Source of the DNA: Pipra filicauda
Lineage: Eukaryota > Chordata > Aves > Passeriformes > Pipridae
Assembly: GCF_003945595.2 (NCBI RefSeq)
Contig: NW_024104404.1
Location: 124,001-188,000 of the forward strand
Reading direction: 5' to 3'
DNA: 64,000 bases
In this document: one piece after another, positions 38,590 to 52,700 of the stretch
Position numbering within the stretch: the stretch's first letter is position 1
Layout: every line of letters begins with the position of its first letter
The notes under the pieces: model-generated
Databases searched by the model: none
The model's input: the letters and a program-made list of their open reading frames with translations, nothing else
Told to the model about the DNA's origin: nothing
Translations under genes and position numbers: made by a program

Positions 38590-41500
38590 CGAGTGTGTTG
38601 TACAAAAAGTTTCCAGTCATAAAATGTATATTACAAATCATTGAAAAAGACAAGACATTTGGCATGCATATTCTAAAAAGAAAAAAAAAAACACTTTGAA
38701 ATGATAAAGTCTAGATCATTATGTAGTTTTTTAAAGTTCCAAGTGAACAGTTTAATAATTTTGTCTTCTGTGTTTCAGTTCACCACCTTTTTCACAATTC
38801 CTTATTTTAAAAACTTGAACCTTCCAAAAACTCATCTGCAGCAGCTGACTGGAGGTGGTCACTGCACTGAGCAGTGCCCTCGAGCCAAATCAAAATTGTG
38901 CCCCCCAAAAATTTAAAAATTAAAAAACAAAAATCACAATTCAAGTCATGAGGCATCACTGCTATGAAAATAAAAAGTTAACTGCATTTTGTGCCCAAAT
39001 GGAAATCATTTTGGCTTAAACTTATTGCTTGTACTTTTAGTGTAATGATCTGGGTAGCTGAATACACAGTAACATCTGCCTTACCAGCACAGAATCATCA
39101 CTTCAGTAAAAGCTAAGTAGAAAATCTGGAAGTTCATTTTATTTTCCTCAACTTCAAGTCAAATCACTGCTTATGCTTATTCTGAATAGAGGCTTTCAAT
39201 ATTGGCCATCCTTTTCATTCTAGACCTTAGCATTTCAAGAAAGGCATTATGTTTACAAATAATAATTGCATGTAAATATGGTCTTGTATAAAAAAAACCA
39301 AACACCTTTAAATAATTTTAAACTGGTTTAAAGCTAAGCATATTGAAGGGCAAATCAAAATTCTGTTTCCCAGGCCATTTTAAATGAGAAAACAATTTCT
39401 CCAATATCATTTGTCCTGACATTCAGCTAAAACAGTGCTTTGAAAAATGCAATCACTATCTCACCTTCCGCTCACTGGTTCACAACAAGGCTTTGCTTCC
39501 TGCTCACACAGGGTTTGGACCCAACAGTGTCAATAAAATCCAGGATCAAATATGCCTTTGTTTAGAGATAAGACTTTCAAAAGAAGATAAAGAAAGAAGA
39601 GAGAGAATGGCTTAACAGTGAAAATGTGAGAGAAGTGGCTACAAGAGATCTAGAACATACAGCATGCATGTCTTCCTGCCTCATCAAAACCCTTCTGATG
39701 TGAAGAAAATTAAGATTCTCCAATGTCCTGGGGTATAGAGAGGATTTTTACATGTCTCTTCTAACCTCTGTTCAGGTTGCAGTTAAAGGGCTTTTATACA
39801 GGATGAGCATTAAAAACAAGAAAAAAGGGTGTATAAAACCCAGTAAGATCCCTGAACTGAACATGAGGTGTCCCGTTGCTCGAGGGCAGACACCACACGC
39901 AGTGATCTCCTTTCACAGTACAGTCTGCTCCACACCACAGCACAGTTCCCACACTGCTGCCAGCTGCACACACACTCAGCTGGCTTTTACATCACAGCCA
40001 CGGGAAGCAGATGTTTATTTTCTTCATGAGACTTTTGGTTCCTGCTACAAACACAGACTATGCAGCCAACTCCTGTCTAACGGCAACACGGAGCTGAAGA
40101 CAAGTGAGCAACGTGTCAGTGCAAACGAGGGGTTCTGTCAGAGCCAAGGAACGAGGGAAACACAGGAACTAGAGTTGTGCAGCAACAAAGGAATCCCTGG
40201 AAATACAGATGTGCAGCAACAAGGGAATCCCAGCCACTCTGCTCCTTGGAGTAAGTCACTGCAATGCAACACTTAAAGGAACAAATGTGGAAGCAAGGGA
40301 GAAAGAAGTGGCATGAAGTGCCAGGGGCTCTGAGGCCACACCTCACTCCACAGGACACCACATTCCTGACAGGTCTGCAGATGGATGGACCTGTTCTAAA
40401 AAGCATTTTTATGTGGTATGAGCTTAGGAGGGGGAAGGATGCATTGTTCATATTTTATATCATATTCTGTTATGATCTACACATAGGAAAAACTTTTTCT
40501 ATTTCATCCAGAATAAAGTTGTTTTTCTGGAATAAGAACATCCATATGGGTAGTTATGCTCAAGTAACTACTCTGATAAAAGCTATACTGGTTTGTTTCC
40601 CTCTTCAGAGACACCTTAAAATCATTTTCCTCCAGACAAGTAGAATCTGTTTCCCCTTCAAGCTCTACACCAGGTATGAGCACTGGAGTAGAACCGCTGA
40701 CCATTCTCCAGTTTCTCCAAGAGTGGTTCACATACAGGATCAAAGAGAAAAAGGGGGGCAAGGGAACACTGGATTTGAACAAAAACCTTTAAATATCCTG
40801 AAAATGGGACAAAAATCCTTGAAAGACAGAGGAAAAAAAGAAACAATGCTTTTTGTTTTGTTAAAGCCACAAAACTGCCTCCCAGTCTGGTGCACCAGCT
40901 TTACTGGGACAGCGCCATTAGACCGAAGCTCAGCATCAAAAGCAAGAGGACTGGATGGTGCCTGGAGAAGGTGGACACACACAAAGTACATGGAATACAG
41001 TAGTTCTTCTGTGTCTTGTAATTTACAGTCAGGAGTTAGTTATCAGATTTGTAGTAGCCTATTAAAAAGCACTGTGGTAACAGAATCATCCACATTCGGA
41101 CTGCTGGCTTTCCCACAGTGTCCATCACTGGTTTGTATGACCTGCATATACCTAAACACGGTCCTGGAGAATCAAATAAACTGTTTCCAGAGTTAAAGGA
41201 CACAGTTCCAAATCTAAGGACAAATTCTGCAGACTGTTACTGAAGGGCACAGTGCTCATCACAAGAGATCTGCAAGCACCAGTTCTTAAGGCTACAGGAA
41301 GACACACTCCCCATACAGTAGCTGTTAAGAAAACTATGGCTCAGGTAGCAAGAGGTTTTTCCTCATTCAAGCTGCCTTTCCGAGGCCATTCTTTACAGGA
41401 AACAAACAAAAATCACAGAAAAAATGCAAATGAACTCCACGCTCATTGCTTCAGTATTTAAGATCACAGAACAATCTTAAAGAATAAGCAGTCCAAAAAC

Positions 41501-43689
41501 TGGCCCGTGTAAAAAAAAATAAATACAGATCTTTAGGGGAAAAGCAAAAAGCCCTCAAATGCTATGTCAGTATATTCTAGAAGCTGTGGATCAGAAAGGG
41601 AAATGCTGTCCAGTGGTTGGAAGGTGTGCTGCAAAAATAAGTCTACATTGATTGCATTCATTTGCATAACAACAAATTTAGAAAAGATAATTATAACAGT
41701 ATGTCTGAGAAACATAATTTCACTAGATACATCTTACAGAGAGACAGACATGATTTACTACATATTTGATCTTCTACTCAAGCAGAGTGGGAAAATTACA
41801 TTAGAAAGATGGCCAAGTACATCAATGGAGTTATCCCATAGCCCAAAAAGCCAAATCTTCATCCTGCTTTTTTGTAATGGATCTTCTGATAATGGATTAA
41901 AACATAATTCTAAATGTCTATTAGTTTAACTTCAGCAATTCAGTCATCCCACTTAAACAGAGAAAAGTAGCATCTTTGATTTATTTCCAAACGGCAAAAT
42001 AAATGCTGAAGCTTAAAGCCCCTTTTGTTCCCACCCTGCTTGCATGACAAAGCCATCAGTCAGAGCCACTAAACTGACTTTCTAGGTTATATCTGTCAGT
42101 CACAATACTGTTCAGAGAACACAATGTCCAAAAGCCACCGAAAACATCCAAACCTTGTCACTTGTCTGATGAGTCTACACTATTTGAATGACAAGATCAG
42201 ACTTCGAGAGTGCAGGTAAAAACACGCTTCTGTGCTGGAATCAAATGGTATCCAAATTTTGTATCCATACTGATAACTAGTTAAAAAAAACAAACATTCA
42301 CTTGTACAGTAGCCAGTGCATTCTTTGGAGCAGTCAAATATTTTTCCTTGTGCTTAAAGATGCACCACTGTACGAACATGAACCCCCATGGGAGTCAGAC
42401 TTATCTCCAGAGAAATGCAGCAGCAGAAACCTTAAGCTAAAAGGGACACTGTCAGACACAAAATTGCAATAAAAAATCACCTGCTACCCATACAAAGCAT
42501 TTTTTATAAAAAACATTATTCTCCCTTTGCTCCTTGTTAGACTTTGCCTCGAGCACTTGAACACTGCACAGCAACACTCACGTCCTGAACAGCGGCAGTT
42601 CCTTTGAACTGCTTAAAAGTCATTAAACTATTTCTGCACTATTTTGTAAATATTGCTCCTTAGGATACCTGACAACACCCCTTTGAACATAAGAGAAGTA
42701 TGAACAAGCTGCATCTAGCTCTGATTAAAAAAGTCGACATTTACACGGGATAACCTTTAAAATCCCCAGTATTTATCACTGCCAAAAGTATAAATATGTT
42801 TAATTTCTAAAATCTTAATCGATGTGTTTAATGCTGAACATGTCAGAAACATTAATCGTAAATACTGACCATCACAACTTGTGTCCATGACTTAACAGGG
42901 TCTCACTTGACACAAGGGCAAAATCCCCTGAAAATCAAACAGTTCAAACTCTGGGTTTGACACTTCCAACTTAGGATGGTAAATTGATTGCATATGGGAT
43001 ATTCAGGAAGCAGAACATACCATCTTCCCTCTTCTGGAATGATGACACAGAGCTCAGGGGGTGACAGACTCAGATGGTTTTACCAGGAGGGAGCAGGACA
43101 TGATGGCACAGTCCTGAGTCAGAAATGCCTAAAATGCAGGTTCCCTGTGTCACTGCAATTGTGTGACACCGTTTGGAATGAACCTAATTTTCCTAAGGAT
43201 ACCAGGCAAGATACTACCATTTCTGCAATTGTGGAGGAAACACTCTGTGAATCTCTCCCAGGGCCCTACAGATGAACCCACTTCATAAAACTTCTTTTCT
43301 GGGGGAAGGGGTTATCCTGGTTATAATATGTAATTATAGTTTTACCATACACTCAAGGAGTCTCATCTCATCTTAGCTAAAAATCTCCTTTCTGCTTTAG
43401 GTTTCTACATAAGACTTTAAACTCTGTGTGGGGAAAAATATTGTATTCCAATATAGTGTTTCAACAAAGAGGGAAAAATAAAGAAATCTATTAAAAATTC
43501 TGGCAGTTTTGTTCAGAAAAGGTTTTTTTTTAAATTTTTTTATAAAAATGTACCAAGGAGTAAACTTCAAAGAAATCAGATGATGCATATAAAAATAGTT
43601 TTCAGTGGCTCCGGAGGGAAAAAATAGCAAAAATAAAAGGAAATAAATGAAGGGAAAAAAGCGCAAATAATAGTTTCTGTCTTCTTTTT
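38584..43689 (-). other. LMNB2: LMNB2 3' UTR
   Basis: AT-rich, coding-free on the minus strand, from the stop codon to the distal AATAAA (TTTATT at 38584-38589 on +), which is followed by a T/G-rich downstream element. Proximal minus-strand AATAAA signals at 41980-41985, 40014-40019 and 39138-39143 could give shorter isoforms. A 3' UTR of about 5.1 kb is long, so the distal end is an inference. Confidence 0.6.
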
Positions 43690-43731
43690 TCACATCACTG
43701 AGCATCCTCTAGAGGTTGTTCTGGGATCCCC
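43690..43731 (-). CDS. LMNB2: LMNB2 exon 12: CaaX box
   Basis: 14 codons, [13 protein letters not shown] and stop. The C-terminal Met predicts farnesylation of the Cys. Confidence 0.95.
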   Translation of the reverse strand, partial: GDPRTTSRGCSVM

Positions 43732-46700
43732 CTAAAATAAGACAGACACAGTTGAATTTAGTCTCTGTACTTCCAGCAGTGAGACAGATAAGTGAAAATC
43801 GTGATGTCATTTGCTTTAGACCAGCAAGTTCCTCCCTTTATTTCAGATGCTGATTCCATCCGAGAGAGATCTGTGCTGCAAAGCTGCTGCTTTGGGTAAG
43901 AAAAAGTTTCTGTTTCAGTTGCTTTACACTACAAATACACTGTTTAATCTCTCCTGAGGACCAAAAAGCTTTCAGAACTCACCTGCAAACCTTCACAGAA
44001 TCGGTTCTTTGTGAAAAGAGCTACTAACAGCCATTGACCAGGGGAACAAATCGCTTCAGTTTCAAATAAATTTAAAATATTTTCTATCACCTGTATGAAG
44101 CATCTTTCTCCTTTTCACTCTGCCAGCTGCTGGTTGGTTATTTCACAAGTGTTATCAAAACATACAGGTGGTATTACTAAGAAAAAACAAGTTTATTTCA
44201 GATGTAGAAGGTATAATCTATCATAAAATAAACCAGTAAGCTGAAGCTTGCAGCAACAGAAGCACCCCCCTTCCCTGGTTTGCAGTGGTTATCTGGTTAT
44301 ATTCTGCTTGCAGCAAGAATGCCACAGCTCTGATAATGCTGTAAATGTGTGATCTGAAGCACTCTGCCACAGATACCCTGAGCTGGCATCAGGCACTGCC
44401 CGAGCTGTGCCTGGGTGGATCCCAGCAGCAATCACAGTGTCCTCTCCCTGTGCACTGCAGCAGTGCTGCAGGGCTCCAAGCAACCACTGCAAACATGGAT
44501 CAGGATGCTCAGAATGGTCAACAAAAGTTGAAGGGACTCCCTAAATCTCACACCTGATTGATCCAACCAGTGAGGCACAAGTTAAACGTCTGCTCTGCAT
44601 CTGATTACCTGTTGGTTGAAAAGGTCCTCCTCTCCATACTCTGCTTCATCCTCTTCCTCTTCATTCTCTCGCACAACTACTGATTTAGTAACGCTTCTCA
44701 CTGCAACTTCCTACACAAAATGACAGAGAAGTAGTTTTTATCTGTTCCTTATGTTTTTGCCATACCATCAATATATCATCCCTATTAAATTTTGGAGGGT
44801 TTAAAGCAACTTGACCTAGATGGAAGCAAATACTGGTAATATCCTGCAAACCACATCATTCCTATTTGTGTGCACTAAAAGGCATGGTAATGTAATTTAG
44901 CTGCAGGAATTTTCTTTCATTACCCTGGGATTTGAGAGGAAGCAGACATGTTTCAATTTTATGCAAGGTCACAGCAGACACAGGTAGGAGCTGTCTGAGA
45001 CACAGTGTAATGTGAGAAACTAAACTTTCTCATTATGATTACACAGCATTAAGAATATTCCCAATTTCTACTAAATATTCAATCTCAATTGTATATGTTG
45101 GTTATCAGCATGGTCTTCCAAGCCAGGCACTAAAAAGAATTCTAAAAACCCAGGAAGCTTCCTCTATTAGTAAATTATCTTTAACACTTCTTAGCAGTAA
45201 GAAATTCTTCTATCTACTTGCACCCTGGAAATCAGAGGTGCAAAACTCTAGTAGTGGAAAAAGTTGTCCTTAACATACACTTCTTAGCAGGGACACTAAA
45301 GGTAACCACAGTGGGAACAGACATGGATTTGACCACTCAGTTTGAATACTAAGACAGTGAGCTTTCTGTTTGTACAAGTGATCCTCCCTCCTACCTCATA
45401 CTGTGCACAAAGTGCTTCCAGAGAACTGCTGGCAAGAAAGGCAGCACAAAAACTGGTGAAATGTGGTCTGTTCCCCTTTCCTATTGCTGGGATAATGGCA
45501 CACTTAGGAACAACATATTCTCCCCTGCAAAAGTCATCTGCAGGGATGGTTTTGAAACATTAACTGTGGGCAGATGTAGCACAATGCAGAATATACAGGA
45601 ACCTCTGCCAAATGACAACTCATGATATGCTTCCAATATGGAAATGACAGCTATCTTCCTACATTAATATTCACATTGCACCCCAGAATGTCATAGGGAC
45701 TATATAAGGGAATTTTGAATTGCCAGCAGTGTTTCTTTTCTTCGTCTCTTCTGAAAGTACATACTCAAATTCCAAACAAGTTCTCTACTAGCAGGGTGTT
45801 TTTATAAAATAGAAAAAAAAATGTCTATGGGCATAACCACCACGATGATGATCACAGCTTTCGAAAACAGCCCAAAAATGTCAGATACGTACAGATACTT
45901 AATTTTTTCAGTGTTATAAACTCTTATATTAGAAGATAATAGGAGAGATCTTGAAATCAGGATTGTGCCATGTCACCCCACCCTCAAGTGAAAGAGTTTG
46001 GAGCTCCCCCAGCCTACCTCTCCTTCCGAGTTCACGAGGTAAGTGCGGATGTTTCCTCCGGTGCCCCAACTGCCCTGGTTCTTCCACACCAGAACAGAGG
46101 GGGGGCTGTGAGATACCCCTGCATCTGCACCCCAGATCTAGTCAGAAAGACATTCTGTAATTAGCTGTTCACGCAATTTTTTCTTTTAAATATACAAGTC
46201 TCTCTAATTCTCCTACTTCTCTCTAGATACCAGGGTTTTTTCTGAATTCCAATGGTTGTTTTACCCTACTTTTAACTATACTATTACTTGTAGTCTTAAA
46301 CTTAACTACAGTCTACTAGATTGAATGAATGCTCTGAAATGTTCCCACTTCTTTAAGAGGTTGAGCAGGATTAGTGTTCCAAACTGGGGCAAAGGTGTTT
46401 GACAACAAATAGTCCTTGAAGTGTTCCCCAAAATACCTTTTTCTTCAACTTTACGCCCCCAAAATGGTCTTAAATAGTGAATTTCTATATTAGCATTTCA
46501 GTATTTATGTTCTGCATTTTTGTAACTGAAATACTGCTCTTCTAAAGTGAGATCCATGAAACCAAAAGCTATACACCAAATCATGCTGAACCAAACATCA
46601 AGATTTACAACTGTTGCCATAGCATCAACAAAAGAATATGCTGTTGACATACTGGAAGTACAACTTACTGTAACAGTTTGCCCAGCTCTGAGGACATACT

Positions 46701-49700
46701 TAGGAGTAAATTTGTAAGCAATTTCTTCTCCATCTCCAATTTGTCTTTTCAGCCTCCAGTTACCCAAAGACTGATCCTAATGGAGAGAGTCAAAAGGTTA
46801 TTCAGAGTGAACAAAACAGAGCATACAGGCATCTGAGCTTTCTTTAGGTCTTTGTTATTAAATTAATGTGAATATAAATTTATTTGCATGGTTGTTAGAC
46901 ATCTGCATTCCACCTTGAAAGTATTTTTCTATATCCAGTAAGAGTCTAAATTGTAAATCCCTTAAGGTCATTCAGCAAAATTTTAAAGGGTATTCATTTC
47001 ACACGACAACGTTCTGCTAGACAGCAGGTTGTTTCCATCAGCAATATTCCAGCACACGTTTACACATCTGGAACACAAACCGTGTTCTCTTCCTGCAGCA
47101 AACATTACACTCACGTTAACCCACCACAACATTCAACTCTTCAGTGCCCCTGTTAATTCCTGCACGATCCTGCACCTTGAGATTGCTGTTCCTCCTCTCC
47201 ACGTGGCTGCCACCTACCTGTGGCTGCAAAGGGCTGTGGAACGTCTGGATTTAGCTCCTCCTTGTTCTGCTGACACTCACCTTCTCCGAGTTGTTCTTCA
47301 GCTGAACGTATTTGCCCTCCAGGTCTATCTCTTCTATGCTGATGCTTCCTGTAGCTGAAGCTTGCTGGGACATTTGGAAGCTGCTGCTGCTGCTGCTGCC
47401 GCTGATGCTCCCGGTGCCGATCCCGCTGGTCCCGCTGCCGGAAAGCTCCTCGGCCTCGATGCGTTTTCTCTTGCCCCGGGAAGAGCGAACAAGGGAAGTG
47501 CTGCTGCTGCTGCTGCTGGAGGTAGCCCGAGAGACTGTGACACGGGAGGAGGGGCTTGGAGAGAGCTTCAACCTTAAGGCAATCAAGAAAGCATTTGAAT
47601 TAACTCCCCCAGGGAACAACAGACAAAGCTACGGTATCATCAGTGACCAGGCTGTGATGTGCTGCTGACAGCAGCCTCGCTCTCTGTGTGAGAGGACTGC
47701 ACACATGAGGAGGAGGGGGCTACCCATCCCTGAGGAATACTCTGGCAGGATGATACATGACATGGGAAAGCAGTGCTAATGAGAGCGACACAGATCACTT
47801 AACCCTCCCCTCCAGCACAGCTGCCACTAAACACAGTATTCTCAGGCCACGTGATTTAAAACCAGGAAAATGCAGAAGTACAAGCACTTAAATAAAAAGA
47901 GATGAAGACCAAGCACGGAATGATATATTCAACTGTACTCCAAGACCATTACAAAACCCAAAATAAAATAAAGATGGTGTTCAGCTGACAACAAGTGTTC
48001 CACGTAAGTGTTCCATACAACACATTGTGGTGTGAAGCCCTTATGACTTCAGTGAAAGAAAATCTGGGCATTCCTGCTCAGAAAGGTAAAAGAAACTGGA
48101 ATCTGTACTTACCTTTCCTCTTCCCCTTCCAGGAGTTTTCGGTAAGCACTGATCTCCATGTCCAGTGCTAATTTAACATCGAGCAGCTCCTGGTACTCCG
48201 TAAGCTGAAGCTGCATCTGGTCCCTCATGTCTGTCATTTCCCTCTCCTTTGCATCCAGCATCTTCCTAAACTTCTCCCTCTCCCCAGCCATCATCTCCTC
48301 CAGCTCCCGGATGCGATCTTCCGCTGCGCTGGCCTAGGCAGAGAGCACCAGGGAAAGCCCAGTTGGCAGCCGTGCAGTTCCACTCAGAAAAGGCTAAAAC
48401 TCATCTCCCTCCCAAATGAACGTAACCAAAAACTCCTCTATGTAAAGTTCAGAAAATATGGAGGGCCAGGAACGTTAACATATCGACACAAAACAGTGCT
48501 CTGTGTTCAAGGGGACAGCAAATTTAGTTCCCTTACCTGTTTCTGGAGGCCAGAGAGTTGGTAGCTGAGAGCTTCTATCCTCATGCGAGCCTCCTTCAGC
48601 TCCTCTCGAGCTGCACCAGCAGCCTTGTCATTTTGGTCAGAGGACAATTTGGCATTCTCCAGCTGGAAGGAAAGTTTTATACAGGTCACTTGCATTGAGT
48701 TAGATCCCCTACAATATCCTTTTGGTAAAAAAATAGCAACTGTTTAATCTTAAAAAATTTTAAATGGACATCTGGTGAGTTTAGGATAAGAACTGCATTA
48801 GGAAATGCAAGAAAGGACCAGGAAAATCTATTTCAGACCTATTCCTATAGTATTTGCTTATGCTATTAAAAAAATAGTCTGTTAGCCCTTTCATTATACA
48901 AGCAGCCTTAGTGTTTCCAAAAAAGTGACCATTCTCTGCCTGTTTGTCCTAAGACAAATCACACTGGACAACAGCAAAGACTGCCTAGCAAGTCCATGTC
49001 TTGGTCCAACAGTTCCCTGGATGCCCAAGGGCTAACTCAATAAAATATTCCACAGGTATTATGTCTCCTTTGGCCATTTGCAACTCGGGGACTTCCTAAG
49101 CCAGAGACAATATTTTGCTGCTTACTGTCTCTCTCAGTGGATTTTTCAGGCAAGAATTTGTCTCTGCTTTTTGAATTTATGGGGGCAAGGAGTGTAGTTC
49201 TGTATTAATAAAGAACAATCCTCTTTGAATGTCCAGTGGCAGATTCAGAAGAAACAATGTCCCTGCTTCTACTGAAAATAAAATAAACAATCACTCCTCA
49301 TTCACCTTCCCCATGCTATTTATTTACCCTTTTACAGACATCCACTGTATCTTTCCCTTCTCTAAAGGCATCTCTTTTCCAGGTGAAGTTTCATTTAAAA
49401 CTTTCCTCGTGCATGACCTCTTTCATACTCTAAATTGTCTTTGTCACTCTGCTCTGTATTACTCTGTAGCACTTTTGCAAGAAGCAATAAAACTACCCAC
49501 GGCACTCCAGATGACATCCTGCCCCAGAGGCAAAACAATGGTTTTTGGTTTATTCACTTTACTTTTTTCTCTTTAGTAATTGCCAACATACAATTTGTTT
49601 TCTTAAATTCACTTAGTGAACAAGGTCCATTTCTAGTGGCTAATTTTAACCAAATTAGAGAGCAACAACGGAGCTCAAAGCTGGTTACAAGATAGGTTTC

Positions 49701-52700
49701 ATCAAAGCAGACAGCGAGAAAGAGCATCCTTTGCATGCCTTGCAGCTGGACTTCAACAATTCTGCCACACACCATGGAATCCACCCAAAAACTAAACTGA
49801 CCCAATTCTAAGAACTGTTACAGGCAGATGTTTTTTAGCCACACAGCACAAAGCTTTATAAAATCAATTTTCATTAGCTCTGCTGTTCACTAAGTTCTAA
49901 GCAGCACACAGAGCCTTCTTTAGCTATGGATTTTGAAGGAGCTTCAACTACACACTCCATTACTTCTTGTAAAGTTTTAAAATCAAGAATATTTGAATCC
50001 TAACAACCATCCACTACCTTACAGTCACGCTGGCATAGTCCCAAATCCTCATATTCAGAATTTCTATTACTTATTACCAAAGATCATGATGTTCTTTCTT
50101 ATAAGCCCTCTTTAAGTATTCAAAGGTTGCAAAAGGTTTGTCCCAAGCTTTCTCTGTTCCAGGCTGAACACCCCAGCTCTCCCAGCTCTCTCCATAGCAG
50201 AGGGGCTTCAGTCCTCTGATCACTTTTGTGGCCTCCTCTGGACTTGCTCCAGCAGCTCCACATCTGTTCTGTGCAAGAAGTGAGCTTTTCCCAAGACCAT
50301 CTCATCCTGGACTCACTCAGCAGCTAAACTCAACAATCTGCTTTGACATCACATTCCTCCCCAGCTCAGGTCTCTAACAGGGACACATCTTTGTCTAGTA
50401 ATCTACAGAAGGAAGTTCACAGCTAAGCCCCTTTCCCTTCACATTCCAACTTCATTTATAACAACCATCTTTTATGTGGGGGGGGGAAAGCAACTTAATT
50501 TATTCTTCATTCCCCTGTTCAAATCTTGTCATCTTTTCATTCTCTAAGTCTGTATGTTGACTGGCTATAACCTCTATAACCTCCCTGAAAATGCACCTGC
50601 ACTCAAGCCCCAGAGGAGGCCTTTGAACACTGGGAAAAAGCTTCCTCAAATTATAATTACTGGTCTCCTTACGGAACAGCAGGGCTGGTGAAAATGGTTT
50701 TCTCTCACTGACTGGGATTCCAGTCTGACAGCAGTGGTTACCTTAGCCTGGTAGGTCTGCTCCAGCTCCAGCTTGTACAGTTTGACTTGTTCATCGTGCT
50801 GATTCCGCAGATCCTCCAGAGCCTGAGTCATTTTGGACTCGTACTCCTGCTGGCGGCTCGTGTCCACCTCGATCAAACGATGCTCGTGGCGTTTTCTTGT
50901 TTCCCTGATTTCCTACACACACAACAGAAAAAGAGGGACAAGTTCCCACAGTAAGGGAAGCAATTAAATTCAGACAACAATTAACTATTTCAGTACTAAC
51001 TACTTAGTATAGAGGAGCCTTTAAGCCTGGGAACTGCTGCGGGCACCAACAGATGCAAGTTACTGTTCTCACTTGGCAGGACAGAATTCTTTAAAGTGAT
51101 CCAACCTAAAAACAGCTTCAAAAATGGCCATAATACAGTTTAAGTAAGGAGCTGTTTTATGCTACAAAAAGCAAAATGGGGGGAAGAAAGTAGAAGAAAA
51201 CATTAATTTTTACACAGCAAAGAGATTCCATGTGCTGCACCACAAATCCTTTCCTTCTCAATATACATCCTGACAGTACAATAGCAGTCTGCAAGGAATC
51301 AGATGAAAATTAACACCTTTTGTGACCATTACATATATTAAAAAAATCACTACAGAGAAAAACTGCATCTTTTTCTAGATACTTGATGACTCTTCCTTGT
51401 TAGATTTTGATTACAGTATTAATAAAGCAGCAACCCAAGCAATCCTGAAGACATGAATATAATTTTTTATGGTCAGAGTCTGTACTATGAAATTTTCATT
51501 TTTAGAGAAGTATGAGTTTCCTGTGCCTAAGAACACTGGTCCCAAACTAGTAAGGTAAGGCTTACTCATGCACTCATTCAAGCTGAGCCATGCAGAGACC
51601 TGGCCAGGTCTGAAAGTGTGGTATGAGAAAAACAATTTCTTCCTTCAGGGCAGGACAAACAACCAGGGAGTGGTTCTGAGTACTGGGAGGAGGCCTGAAG
51701 TCAGCAGCATGGGCCATGAGGAAGAACAGCAAGTAAAGCAAGGCTCAATTTTGCATGCCCACACCGAAGTCATAGCAGGCTAATACAAATTCAGAGCAAC
51801 TTCACTGGTTGTTTTGCAGAAATGCTCTACATTTAAAAATAATCTACAGAAACGTGCCCTTTTACTGACAGTAACGTGCCCTGAAGTGATATGGAAGAAG
51901 CTTTCCCTTCTGTGGTGAATTTTTACACCAAAAAAACTAGCAAGCAGCAGTCTCTCAGTAACTGTAGGCAATGACAGCTCAGAGGCCTCAGGAATGTCAT
52001 GGGGGACTACAAAGGATCAGGTGAAGGGCTGAGCTGATCCAGCACTTCAACACCACTAGAATAAGCAGGCCTGACTTGCCACACTCCCAGTCATGATGTT
52101 CTAATTCTAAGAGATTTGGACCCTTCACTGAAGCAAACCCATTTATTAACCTAAAGAAAATCCATTTCTTTTTTGCTTTCTGTTGAGTTGGTCCATGCAA
52201 GGATCAGAGAGCTCCAGGGATGGCTAAAGGAACACTCACCCTTGAGCAGAGCAAGCTTTAAGATTAGCTTCTGCTGCCTCATTTAGCTTCACCTTCAGTC
52301 AGTAGGAACACATTCTCCTCAAGAAGCAAAGTTATTTTAAGGTCCTACAACCAAATAAAAGTCTATCACTGCAGTCACGTGCATCAATCCAACCAGTTCA
52401 GGGCATGGAAGTGAGAAAACAGTCAGTACAACTCCAGGTGATCTCCCTGGTTGGTTCCTTTGCCCTGCTCCAGCCCCTGTCTCCTGTCCTTAGCCACACA
52501 GCCCTGTCCCATCCCTTAAACCAGTCTGGGCACTCATTTGGATTCTGGTAAAACAAAACTCAGCCACTTAGCTGAGTTTTCAACTAATTCAACTAAAAAA
52601 ACTCTAAGTATCTTACTAGCTAATCAGGCTGAAATGATTTGGTGCATGGTGGGGCCAAACATCACACCTGGCATAGGTGAGATGAAGGGCAGAAGCACGT

